From positions 1 to 64,000 of the forward strand of contig DATCHW010000024.1 of assembly GCA_036508135.1 (NCBI GenBank): 64,000 nucleotides of DNA, read 5' to 3'. The stretch is from DATCHW01 sp036508135 (GTDB lineage Bacteria > Bacteroidota > Ignavibacteria > Tepidaquicellales > Tepidaquicellaceae). The position numbers and the translations under genes were made by a program. Shown in pieces: positions 17,328-27,000 of this stretch (the first letter of the stretch is position 1; every line of letters starts with the position of its first letter). The notes below the pieces were generated by a model, which was not told the DNA's origin, made no database searches, and was given only the letters and a program-made list of their open reading frames with translations.

Positions 17328-19433
17328 TTATGCTATATCCATCAATTTGATTGATTCTTTAAAATTCTTTATAAATGTACTCCTAATTACATTATGCTCC
17401 GGACTTCTCAACTGAGGGTCTTCCTTAACAATTTTAAATGCTATTTCTCGCGCTTTATCAAGTATATCTTTATCTTTGCTCAAATCAGTACAGGTAAAGT
17501 TAAGCATTCCGGATTGCCTTATACCAAAAAATTCTCCCGGTCCCCTTATATCAAGGTCTTCTTCTGCTATTTTAAATCCATCGGTAGTTTCAACCATAAT
17601 TTCTAATCGCTTCTTCGATACATCATCAAGGTTTTTCCCTATAAGTATGCAGTAGGATTGTTCGGCACCCCTTCCAACTCTTCCTCTTAGCTGATGAAGT
17701 TGTGATAATCCGTACCTTTGAGCATCTTCGATTATCATTATTGTTGCATTTGGTATATCGATGCCCACCTCTACCACAGTTGTTGCTACAAGTACTTTTA
17801 TCTTTTTGTCCTTGAAATCCTTCATTACTTCATCCTTCTCATACCAAAGCATCCTTCCGTGAACCATTCCTACATTAAATTCCGGAAAAACATTTTTCTT
17901 TAAATATTTGTAATTCTCTTCGGCTGATTTCAAATCCAATTTCTCTGATTCATCTATCAATGGATATATAACAAACGCCTGTCTTCCATTTGCAATTTCC
18001 TCTCTTACAAAATCAAATATTTTATTTTTATCTTTTTCTTCTCTCAATAAAGTTTTAATCTTAACTCTTCCTTTAGGCATCTCATCTATCTTCGATACGT
18101 CAAGGTCGCCATAAAAGGTTAAAGACAATGTTCTTGGTATAGGTGTTGCAGTCATAACAAGTACATCAGGATTCAAACCCTTATCTTTTAATTTTCCCCT
18201 TTGCATAACGCCAAATTTATGTTGTTCATCTATCACAACAAAACCGAGTTTTTGAAACTCGACAGATTCCTGTATCAATGCATGTGTGCCGACAATTATA
18301 TTTGTTTTCCCGAGTCTTATCTCCTGTAGAATTTCACCCCTTAGTTTTTTCTTCTGTCCGCCGATTAAAATGCTTACTTTATAACTCTCTCCTGATACTT
18401 CATTATACTTTTCAATAAAAGAATTGATAGACTGATAATGCTGCTCTGCAAGTATTTCCGTCGGGCACATTAATGCGGACTGATATCCGCTTTTTATTGC
18501 AGCAATCATCCCGAAAATTGATACAATCGTTTTTCCGCTGCCTACATCTCCCTGCAAAAGGCGGTTCATAACCGTTTCCGATTTCATATCCGTATAAATT
18601 TCATTTATCACCCGCTTCTGAGCATCAGTAAGTTCGAATAATAAAGCTTTCTTGAAATTTTCTGAAATCGGAGTTATATCTGTTTTAAAGGAAATTCCTT
18701 TCCGTTCATTCTTGGTTACTGACCTCCTTAGCGCCAGTATTAACTCAAGATAAAATAATTCCTCAAAAGAAAGTCTCTTTCGGGATATTTCAATATCTTC
18801 TTCCTTTAGAGGGAAATTGATTCTAGAAATTGCATCTTTCTTTGAAATTAAATTATACTCTTCTGAAAATTGATTGGGAAGTGTTTCGTCAAAAATATAA
18901 CCGCTGTTAAATAGAGTAAAAAATGCATTGAAAACAATTTTTGAAAGTAGAAGAGGTTTTATCCAGGTCTTCTTTAATATTCCGGAAAGTTCATAAACAG
19001 GATAATAATGATATTTTAAAAAGTTAATATCATTTTGATTTAAAATATCTATTTTAAGGTGGTCTCTGTAATCAAGTTGCCACTTTGACTGGTAACCTTC
19101 GCTCACTTTCCCCCAGAATAAGTACTTTTCTTTCAATCTAAACTGTTTGGAACGAAATTCTGTAGCTCCGAACATAGGGACTTCCACAGTTCCTGTTCTG
19201 TCATAAAGGAAAATTCTTACAGGGTGATTTAACTTTCTCGGATGCTGAACATCGATTACATCTCCATATACCAGGACGTTTTGCTCCCTGTATTTCCATA
19301 AATCTCTTATCGAGATTCTTGGAATATACGTACGGGGAATAAAATTTAAGAAATCTTCAAGTTTCGAGATTCCTATCTTATTGAAGGCATTCGCCCTTTT
19401 CTCACCAACTCCTTTTAGAAATTTTATATCCAA
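17328..19433 (-). CDS. recG: ATP-dependent DNA helicase RecG
   Basis: A 701-residue branch-migration helicase for stalled forks and recombination intermediates. It has an N-terminal wedge/OB region, Walker A GDVGSGKT near residue 300, the DEQH box in VIDEQHKFGVMQR, a TATPIPRTL motif, and the C-terminal helicase lobe with QLRGRVGRG. Length is normal for bacterial RecG. Start is TTG at 19433. It stands alone, 68 bases upstream of the sugar transferase on the same strand. Confidence 0.96.
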   Translation of the reverse strand: MDIKFLKGVGEKRANAFNKIGISKLEDFLNFIPRTYIPRISIRDLWKYREQNVLVYGDVIDVQHPRKLNHPVRIFLYDRTGTVEVPMFGATEFRSKQFRLKEKYLFWGKVSEGYQSKWQLDYRDHLKIDILNQNDINFLKYHYYPVYELSGILKKTWIKPLLLSKIVFNAFFTLFNSGYIFDETLPNQFSEEYNLISKKDAISRINFPLKEEDIEISRKRLSFEELFYLELILALRRSVTKNERKGISFKTDITPISENFKKALLFELTDAQKRVINEIYTDMKSETVMNRLLQGDVGSGKTIVSIFGMIAAIKSGYQSALMCPTEILAEQHYQSINSFIEKYNEVSGESYKVSILIGGQKKKLRGEILQEIRLGKTNIIVGTHALIQESVEFQKLGFVVIDEQHKFGVMQRGKLKDKGLNPDVLVMTATPIPRTLSLTFYGDLDVSKIDEMPKGRVKIKTLLREEKDKNKIFDFVREEIANGRQAFVIYPLIDESEKLDLKSAEENYKYLKKNVFPEFNVGMVHGRMLWYEKDEVMKDFKDKKIKVLVATTVVEVGIDIPNATIMIIEDAQRYGLSQLHQLRGRVGRGAEQSYCILIGKNLDDVSKKRLEIMVETTDGFKIAEEDLDIRGPGEFFGIRQSGMLNFTCTDLSKDKDILDKAREIAFKIVKEDPQLRSPEHNVIRSTFIKNFKESIKLMDIA

Positions 19434-19520
19434 CGTATTATTATCGTAAAATTATTTAAAATTAAATAAATTAATTCCTCAATAAAATAGAAAACCCCGT
19501 CAGGAGATATCCTTACAGAA

Positions 19521-19770
19521 TTAAATAATCCCCTCCACTTTTAGCGTAGTAATTCCTGCTTGATCAATAACTACACTTGCTCCCTGAAATACCCGTATCC
19601 TGTAAGAAGTTAGTCCCATCGCATCGTACCGGTCAAATGTAGGAAATAATGATACATTGGTCGCGTTGTTTAAAGGAGAAATAAGAACAGGGGGTTGAGG
19701 TTGTGCAATAACTCCACTTGTAAGGAAAAACAAAAATGGAATCATAAATAGGGTATAAAATTTTTCTCAT
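19521..19770 (-). pseudogene. Broken 5' end of a secreted FN3-type protein
   Basis: A good Shine-Dalgarno GAGGT (19776-19780) precedes an ATG at 19770 that starts MRKILYP. The signal-peptide core FMIPFLFFLTSGVIAQ continues in a different frame (from 19745), so a one-base indel separates start and secretion signal. The rest (PPVLISPLNNATNVSLFPTFD) matches the beginning of the FN3-like repeats common in secreted Ignavibacteria proteins. It stops after about 74 residues, before one full domain. I read it as a gene fragment disrupted by frameshift and 3' truncation. Confidence 0.65.
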
Positions 19771-19971
19771 TTTGTACCTCATTTAAATTTTATATGTCGA
19801 ATATTTGTTATTAATATTAAGACAATGTATTGTAAAATCAATTGTATGAACACAGATAATCTATCTCATACCCGCTAAAATTTGAAATTAATAAATAGAG
19901 TATTGAAATAATTTAATAAAATGTATAATTTAATTGAATTGAATTTACTACAAATAAATAAAATTCATAAA

Positions 19972-22353
19972 ATGTTAAAAACAAAAATTACGTTCATTTT
20001 TACTTTTGTAATTCTAATCGCTTTTTCTCTTAATGTTTATTCTCAAAAAAACACTCAGGAAAAATATTCAAAGGTTAAGATCTATGCAACTTCGCAGTAT
20101 GACTTCAACCGGATTGCACAATCCGGTCTTAATTTTGATGGAGGTATTTATAAACCCGGATTATATTTTGAAACTTGGCTTTCTGAAAGTGAAATCAATA
20201 TGTTAAAATCATCAGGTGTCCCTTATGAAATAACGATCGCAGACTGGATGCAATACTATAACAGCATCCCTCAAATGTCACCACAGCAAATTCAGGAGCA
20301 AATGAAACAATCAATGGATGTCTACAATGTCAATCATTCTATTTACGGAACTATGGGCGGACATCTGACTTATTCACAAATGGTAAACAAGTTAGATTCG
20401 ATGAGAATGGAATATCCTAATTTTATTTCCGCAAAATTTTCTATTGGAAATACAGTTGAAAGCAGAGCAATGTGGACAATTCGCGTAACAAAAAACCCAG
20501 ATGCACCGACCGGAAGACCTGAAATTTGGCTTAATGGAGTGACACACGCCCGTGAACCAATGGGTATGATGAATGTCTTTTATTATTTATATTGGCTTTT
20601 GGAAAATTATAATATAGACCCTGTCGCAACATATATTCTAAACAATCGTGAGATTTATTTTACTCCGATTATTAATCCTGATGGATATGCCTATAATGAA
20701 TCAACAGATCCTACAGGCGGTGGTATGTGGCGTAAAAACAGAAAAGTTTATACCGGGGGTATAGGAACAGATTTGAATAGAAATTTTGGTACTTATAATT
20801 TCTGGAACTCATCTAATGGAGGTTCTTCGACTTCAGTTTCAAATGAGACATACAGAGGTCCGAGTCCATTCTCTGAACCGGAAACACAAAATTTCAAGGC
20901 ATTTTATAATTCAAGAAATTTCAAGGTCAATTTAGATTATCATACTTATGGAAATTATTTAATTAAACCTTATGCCTGGTGTGACCCAACACCAACACCT
21001 GACGATGTGGTATTTAATGAATTTGGAGCTGATATAACTGCCGATAATCACTTCACTTTTGGTACACCTTTTCAGACAGTTAGTTATTATGTAAGGGGTG
21101 GAGATATCGATTGGTGTTACAGCAACGATTCGACTGGTCACACGAATCACGTATTCGGCATGACTCCTGAAGTTGGTGTTATTGGGTTCTATTCTGATCC
21201 GGCACATATTATTCCTGAAGCTCAAACTTGTTTGTGGCAGAATACTTATTATTGTCTCGTTGCCGGTGCTTATCCTGGCATGAAGAATATTGTTTTCAAT
21301 AAATCGACATACACTCAAAACGAAACAGGTAATGTGAAAGTCGTTTTCAGGAATAAAGGTCTTATTGATGCACAAAATGTAAAAGTAGAATTTATACCTC
21401 TTAACGCATATCTTACTGTACCGGTTCAACTTTATTCAAAAGTAACTATGCCTTCAAGAACATCCGACAGCGTTACATTTAATTTCACAATTTCAGGGTC
21501 CTGTCCAAATGGTTATGCGATTCCTGCAAGAATCAGAATAAAGCAAAATGATTCATTAATTGTTTTCAACCAGGTCTATAATGTTTTAGTCGGAAACGGT
21601 GTTACAACTTTTGCTGATAGCGCTGAAAATGGTTCAGGTAACTGGACTTATCAGACAGGTTGGGCTCTTAACACAACTTCATCTTATTCCCCAACACATT
21701 CGTTTGCTTATCCGAATTATACAGCGAATGCAAATAGCTCAATGTCTCTCAGTTTTCCTTTAAATCTGTCTTCATACCCGGTAGCTTATCTGGAGTTCTG
21801 GCATAAATATGGTGTAGAAACAGGATATGATTATTGTTATGTGGAAGTATCAAGTGACAATGGAACTACATGGCAGAATGTTGCAACGTATAATGGCACA
21901 ATGACAACCTGGACAAAGCAATCATTCGATATATCTTCAAAAGTTAATTTATCTGGTAATTTCAGAATTAGATTCAGGCTTACAAGCGATTTAGGTGTTT
22001 CAGGTACTGGGTGGTATGTTGATAATATTAAAATTACAAATTATCAGGGACAGATTACAGGTACAGGAAATAATTTAGGTATAATCCCTGACAAATATTC
22101 ACTCGGGCAAAATTATCCGAATCCTTTCAATCCTTCAACCAGTATTAAATTCTCGTTAACTAAATCCGGTATTGTGAAGTTAATTGTGTATGATGTAACG
22201 GGCAAAGTGATTAGTACATTATTAAATGAGACTTTTAATGCCGGTGAGCATACAGTTTTATTTAATGCAGAAAATCTTTCAAGCGGAGTATATTATTACA
22301 AACTTGAAAGTGGCAATTTTTCAGATACTAAAAAAATGTTACTAATCAAATAA
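19972..22353 (+). CDS. Secreted M14-family zinc carboxypeptidase with T9SS sorting domain
   Basis: About 793 residues from ATG 19972, where the signal peptide begins (MLKTKITFIFTFVILIAFS); an in-frame ATG at 19921 would add 17 residues before it. The M14 peptidase domain has zinc ligands H192 and E195 (THAREP), NPDGY, DLNRNF, the third-ligand region DYHTYG and catalytic E400 (MTPEVG). A CARDB-like and a jelly-roll (immune inhibitor A-like) region follow. The T9SS sorting domain begins QNYPNPFNP and ends KKMLLIK. It is likely exported to the surface or medium for peptide scavenging. An intrinsic terminator follows. Confidence 0.93.
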   Translation: MLKTKITFIFTFVILIAFSLNVYSQKNTQEKYSKVKIYATSQYDFNRIAQSGLNFDGGIYKPGLYFETWLSESEINMLKSSGVPYEITIADWMQYYNSIPQMSPQQIQEQMKQSMDVYNVNHSIYGTMGGHLTYSQMVNKLDSMRMEYPNFISAKFSIGNTVESRAMWTIRVTKNPDAPTGRPEIWLNGVTHAREPMGMMNVFYYLYWLLENYNIDPVATYILNNREIYFTPIINPDGYAYNESTDPTGGGMWRKNRKVYTGGIGTDLNRNFGTYNFWNSSNGGSSTSVSNETYRGPSPFSEPETQNFKAFYNSRNFKVNLDYHTYGNYLIKPYAWCDPTPTPDDVVFNEFGADITADNHFTFGTPFQTVSYYVRGGDIDWCYSNDSTGHTNHVFGMTPEVGVIGFYSDPAHIIPEAQTCLWQNTYYCLVAGAYPGMKNIVFNKSTYTQNETGNVKVVFRNKGLIDAQNVKVEFIPLNAYLTVPVQLYSKVTMPSRTSDSVTFNFTISGSCPNGYAIPARIRIKQNDSLIVFNQVYNVLVGNGVTTFADSAENGSGNWTYQTGWALNTTSSYSPTHSFAYPNYTANANSSMSLSFPLNLSSYPVAYLEFWHKYGVETGYDYCYVEVSSDNGTTWQNVATYNGTMTTWTKQSFDISSKVNLSGNFRIRFRLTSDLGVSGTGWYVDNIKITNYQGQITGTGNNLGIIPDKYSLGQNYPNPFNPSTSIKFSLTKSGIVKLIVYDVTGKVISTLLNETFNAGEHTVLFNAENLSSGVYYYKLESGNFSDTKKMLLIK

Positions 22354-22378
22354 TTTTATTAATCTGAAATGTTAACTT

Positions 22379-22410
22379 AAAGCCATAGTTTGAAAAATCT
22401 ATGGCTTTTT
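22379..22410 (+). terminator. Intrinsic terminator after the M14 peptidase gene
   Basis: A 10-bp perfect stem AAAGCCATAG / CTATGGCTTT (22379-22388 and 22399-22408) is followed by a T run. It lies 26 bases after the peptidase stop and would be inside the next gene if that gene began at TTG 22390, which argues for the ATG at 22417. Confidence 0.88.
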
Positions 22411-22416
22411 CATAAT

Positions 22417-23979
22417 ATGAAAACACTCTTATATAATGCAAAAGTCTGGCTTGGTAAAAGTAAATTTGCCGTGTCAGTAGGATTCGATTCTATAACCGGA
22501 AAAATTCTATATTCCGGTAAGTATGATGGTAAATTCAAAATAAAATATGATGAAGTAATTGATTTGAAAGGCAAACTCGTTCTTCCTGCTTTTTCTGACG
22601 GGCATTGTCACCTCATAGCTGGTGCAATGGTAAATTCCCAGATAAATTTCCGGAATGTTTCGACAAAAAATGAAATGCAAGAAGAAATTGGTAGCTACAG
22701 AATTAAAATGAAATCCGGTGAAGTCATTTTTGGAGGATATTTTTCTGAGGCAAATTTTAAAGAAAATATTAGAATGGAAAGATATTTTCTGGATAGCCTT
22801 TGCTGGGATTTACCGATGGTGATATTCCGTAATGACTTGCATTCCTGTATTTTGAATTCGAAAGCAATAGAAGGGCTTGGGATTGAAAATTCATTGAAAA
22901 AATTTCATCCGAATGAAGCTCCAAGGGATTATATTGGAAATCTTACAGGAGAGTTTAAAGAAAATGCTTTTACTTTTGTAAGAAATACTATTCCGCAAAA
23001 AACAATTAAAGAAAAATCAGATATTTTGAAATCTGAAATTGAAAAGCTTCATAAATTCGGTGTCACTTCCATTTCTGATATAACTTTTATTGAAGATCTC
23101 GAAGTATATGAATATTTACTGAAGAAAAATGAATTAAATTTAAAAATTGATTCTAGAATTCCTGTCGAAGATTTTGATAAAATTGAAAACATTAAATTAA
23201 GATTTATTGATTACGCGGAATATATTAAATTTATTTCATTAAAAGCTTTTTATGATGGTTCTCTCTCAAGCCATACAGCATATTTCCAGAAAAATTATAG
23301 GGGAACAAAATTTAATGGATTTCGGACAGATGCTGTGAATAATGGAACTTTCAGGGATAATGTTTTTAAAATTGACAAAGCAGGATACCAGCTCTCAGTT
23401 CATGCAATAGGGGATAAGGCTGTAAGCGAATTATTGGATATTCTGTCAGATATAGAATCTAAAAATGGAAAAAGAGACAGACGATTCAGAATTGAACATG
23501 CACAGCATATAAATGCATCTGACATTCTGAGATTTAAAAAGTTAAACGCAATTGTATCCGTTCAACCATCGCATTTAAATTTCGATGCAAAAATAGCATC
23601 TGATATCATTGAGGACCTTGAATCGACTCATAGGTTTAAACCTCTTATAGATGCGGATACTAAAGTCTGTTTCGGAACCGACTTCCCGGTTGTTACAGAA
23701 AATCCTTTTGACACTATTTATTATGCAATGACAAGAAAAGTTGAAGGATTTCCATCAGGATTTTACACGGAAAATAACCTCGATCTCGAAACTTGTCTCT
23801 CTGCACTTACTTCCGCTAATGCATTCGCATCATTCGATGAACAAAAAAGAGGCAGCATAGAAATAGGTAAAGATGCTGATATTATAGTTCTTGAAAATGA
23901 TTTATTTTCGATGAAACCTGAAGAAATTAAAAATGGAAAAGTCGAAATGACATTTTTGAATGGAAAGAGAGTATTTTGA
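22417..23979 (+). CDS. YtcJ-like metal-dependent amidohydrolase
   Basis: 520 residues from ATG 22417, chosen because the upstream TTG (22390) sits in a terminator. Amidohydrolase-3 family: N-terminal composite beta-sandwich, metal ligands H63/H65 in DGHCH, a VHAIGDKAV motif, RIEHAQH and the late FGTDFPV aspartate motif, ending with the domain that closes the beta-sandwich (GSIEIGKDADIIVL). It probably hydrolyses an N-substituted or exocyclic amide. The substrate is unknown. No signal peptide, so it is cytoplasmic. It is flanked by secreted peptidase genes but probably transcribed separately. Confidence 0.9.
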   Translation: MKTLLYNAKVWLGKSKFAVSVGFDSITGKILYSGKYDGKFKIKYDEVIDLKGKLVLPAFSDGHCHLIAGAMVNSQINFRNVSTKNEMQEEIGSYRIKMKSGEVIFGGYFSEANFKENIRMERYFLDSLCWDLPMVIFRNDLHSCILNSKAIEGLGIENSLKKFHPNEAPRDYIGNLTGEFKENAFTFVRNTIPQKTIKEKSDILKSEIEKLHKFGVTSISDITFIEDLEVYEYLLKKNELNLKIDSRIPVEDFDKIENIKLRFIDYAEYIKFISLKAFYDGSLSSHTAYFQKNYRGTKFNGFRTDAVNNGTFRDNVFKIDKAGYQLSVHAIGDKAVSELLDILSDIESKNGKRDRRFRIEHAQHINASDILRFKKLNAIVSVQPSHLNFDAKIASDIIEDLESTHRFKPLIDADTKVCFGTDFPVVTENPFDTIYYAMTRKVEGFPSGFYTENNLDLETCLSALTSANAFASFDEQKRGSIEIGKDADIIVLENDLFSMKPEEIKNGKVEMTFLNGKRVF

Positions 23980-24004
23980 TAATTTAATATTTAATTATCA
24001 AAAT
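23973..24004 (+). terminator. AT-only hairpin at the amidohydrolase stop
   Basis: A 12-bp perfect stem ATTTTGATAATT / AATTATCAAAAT overlaps the stop codon. It lacks G+C and a clean T run, so it is only a possible weak terminator. Confidence 0.4.
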
Positions 24005-24062
24005 TAATTTTAATGTAATATTATCTATATAATATTGTATTTCATTTAATTTCACTTCGTTT

Positions 24063-24070
24063 TATCTTTG
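24063..24070 (+). promoter_or_regulatory. Possible -7 promoter element TATCTTTG before the subtilase gene
   Basis: Exact match to the Bacteroidota -7 consensus TAnnTTTG, ending 9 bases before the likely ATG at 24080. The only nearby TTG (24035) is 25 bases upstream, slightly too far for an ideal -33 element. If real, the transcript would have almost no leader. Confidence 0.4.
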
Positions 24071-24079
24071 AGTACATAT

Positions 24080-27000
24080 ATGTTTAATATTAATAAAATA
24101 AAATTAATACTTGTTCCTTTTTTATTAATATACCTGAGCTTTCAGGTATTAGCACAAAATCAAGATATAGTAATAAAATTAAAAAAAAATACTCCTCAAA
24201 ATATAATTACTGATTTTAAAAACGGTCATTACTCTTCCGGAAATAATTCTCTTTCAAAACTTTGTAAGAATTTGAATGTTACAGCTTCGAAATATATTTT
24301 CAAGCAATTTGAATCTTCAAAAAAAATTAATTTTAGTAATTCCGGATTAGACAGAATAATTTTACTTACGATTAATGATGGTAATTCCAAAAATGCCCTT
24401 AATCTCTTAACCTCGAATGAATACATTGAATATGCTGAGTTAAATTATATTCTTAAACTTGAAAATAATAGCAGTAATATCTTTATTCCAAATGACCCAT
24501 TTTATCAGCACCAGTATTTTCTACCTCTCACAGGTTTACCAGATTTGTGGAATATTTCATCATGTGACTCGACTATATTAATTGGTGTAGTTGACTCAGG
24601 GCTCGATTTCTTTCATCCTGACTTACAGAAAAGTTTCTTTATTAATTGGGGTGAATATGGAAATGGTAAAGAATCAAATGGAATTGATGACGATGGAAAT
24701 GGTTTCATTGATGACTGGCGGGGATGGGATTTTGTTGATGAACCCAATACTGGAGATCCGAGAAGAGGGGATTATCTTATTCCTGATAATGATCCGACTG
24801 ATGATAATAAATTCTCTCACGGAACAGGTGTAACGGGTATCATTAATGCGTCAATTAACAATGGAATCGGAATATCCTCAGTAGCACCGGGTTCTAAAGT
24901 ACTCGTATTGAGGGCTTTTGATGCCGAAGGGTTTGGAGAAGAAGATGATGTATCTGCAGCTATTTTGTACGGAATATCTATGGGTGTTAAAATTTTCAAT
25001 TTCAGTTTTGGTGATTATACTTACAGTAATTTGTTAAGGGATGTTATTCAATTTGCGTATTTACAGAATATTTTTATTTCCTGTTCTGCCGGTAATGATG
25101 CTTCTTTCAAATTACATTACCCGTCATCTTTTGATGAAGTTACATCAGTAGCTGCATCCGATGGACAGGATTTTAAGGCGTCTTTTTCTTCTTATGGAAC
25201 AACGGTTGATATTTACGCACCCGGTTATCAGATTTTATCTTCAACGAGAATTGGTAAAGGTAATGCTCAATTTGGTGGAGATTATGATTATATGAATGGA
25301 ACATCTTTTTCTGCTCCAATCATCTCAGGGGTTGCGGCGCATATTTTAAAACAAAATCCAAATTTAAAACCGGAAGAAGTGAGAGGAATTTTGATATCCT
25401 CAACTTCGTATATGAACGGCCAAACCAACTGGGACTTTTATCATTCTTCAGGAAGAGTCAATGCATTCAACTCTTTCAATAACTTGAGTATTCCCTCTAT
25501 TGTGAGAATTATTTCCCCTTATCAGGATTTTTCCACCGACAAAGATACTATCCCGATATGCATTTCTGCCGCCTCACCTTTGTTCTCTTCGTATTCTATT
25601 TTTTATGGTATAGGTATATATCCTGAAAATATGACACAGGTAATGGCTAATGTCGGGAATCAGGTATTATCCGATACAGTTTTTAAATGGAATATTTCAG
25701 GTTTACAGGATACTTCATATACTTTATCTTTAGTTATCAATCAGCAGAACGGTAAAAAACTGGAACATAATCTTGTCTTTTATAAAGATAAAAATAGCCC
25801 TCAAATTATTGATTATTCATTTGGAAGCTTGATTGATAAAAATAATCATACTGAAATAATAGAATTTTCTACAAATAAAAAGACTCTCGGAAAAATTTAT
25901 TTCAAAAAGAGAAATTCATCTGACCCTTACCAATTTATTTATGCAGATGGTGGAACAAACAATATCGGATTGATATCAACTTATCATTCAGGATTTTTGA
26001 AAAGTGCTGATTTAAGTCCCCAAACAGAATATGAATTTTATCTGGAAGCAATATCTCTCAACGGAAAGAACATTATACTGGCGAATGCAGATTTCCATTT
26101 CAAAACCGGAAACGAAATTAATAGTTATGGTTATTTAAGAAAAAATTATTCGCTTCCTTTAATGCAGCTTTGTGATAAAGTAGTTACACAGCAAAATAGT
26201 ACTGAGATAATTTTTGGTAATGAAATAAAAAATAATTACAAGCCAGCTGTTTACTCATTTACAAATGGATATTTTCTGAAAATATCTGCAAATCAGTGGA
26301 GTGATTTTGTGATAGTAAGGGATGTTGCGGATATTAATTCAGATTCAAAATATGAAATGCTCGCATCAAAAAGCAGAAACGGATTATTGTTCAAGGCACC
26401 TGCCAATGAACAGTTGCCGTCAGTTTTGATTTGGTCTGACACTCTTAATAATAATTTCTGGTCATCAAAATTTGCCGACACTGACAGGGATAGTTTAAAA
26501 GAAATAATCGGGTACGGAAAAACAGGACTCAGGATTCTGGAAAACGCAGGAAATAATAACTTTACCGAAATTGCAAATCTACCTTATGAAGGCGGTATAA
26601 CATCTGAACCGAATTCTCAGAATGTTTTGATTGATGACTTCGATAACGATGGAAATCTTGAAATTGTATTTACAAATTTAATATATAATAATCCAAATTC
26701 AGCATTCCCGAATACTGTTTTACAAATTTATAAGTGTACTGCGAATAATATATATTCAAAAGTATTTTCAACAACCCTCAATATGTTTATAAAAGGGGAG
26801 AATCTGACTGAAGGTGATTATGATGGGGATGGGAAAAAGGAAATTGCTATAGGTACTGTAACCAATGATGACAACCCTTCTCAGTATTATTCCTTGTTTG
26901 TTTTTAAATTCCAGAATGGGACATATAATTTAATAGGAAATACTAACATTTACAACTATAAGTCATATCTGGAGACTTCAACGAAATCCGGTAATCTGGA

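Noticed and set aside
20959..21429. 156-residue frame opposite the M14 peptidase
   Set aside because: Antisense shadow over conserved catalytic sequence.
22390..22416. TTG start nine codons upstream of the amidohydrolase ATG
   Set aside because: It lies inside the intrinsic terminator of the preceding gene.
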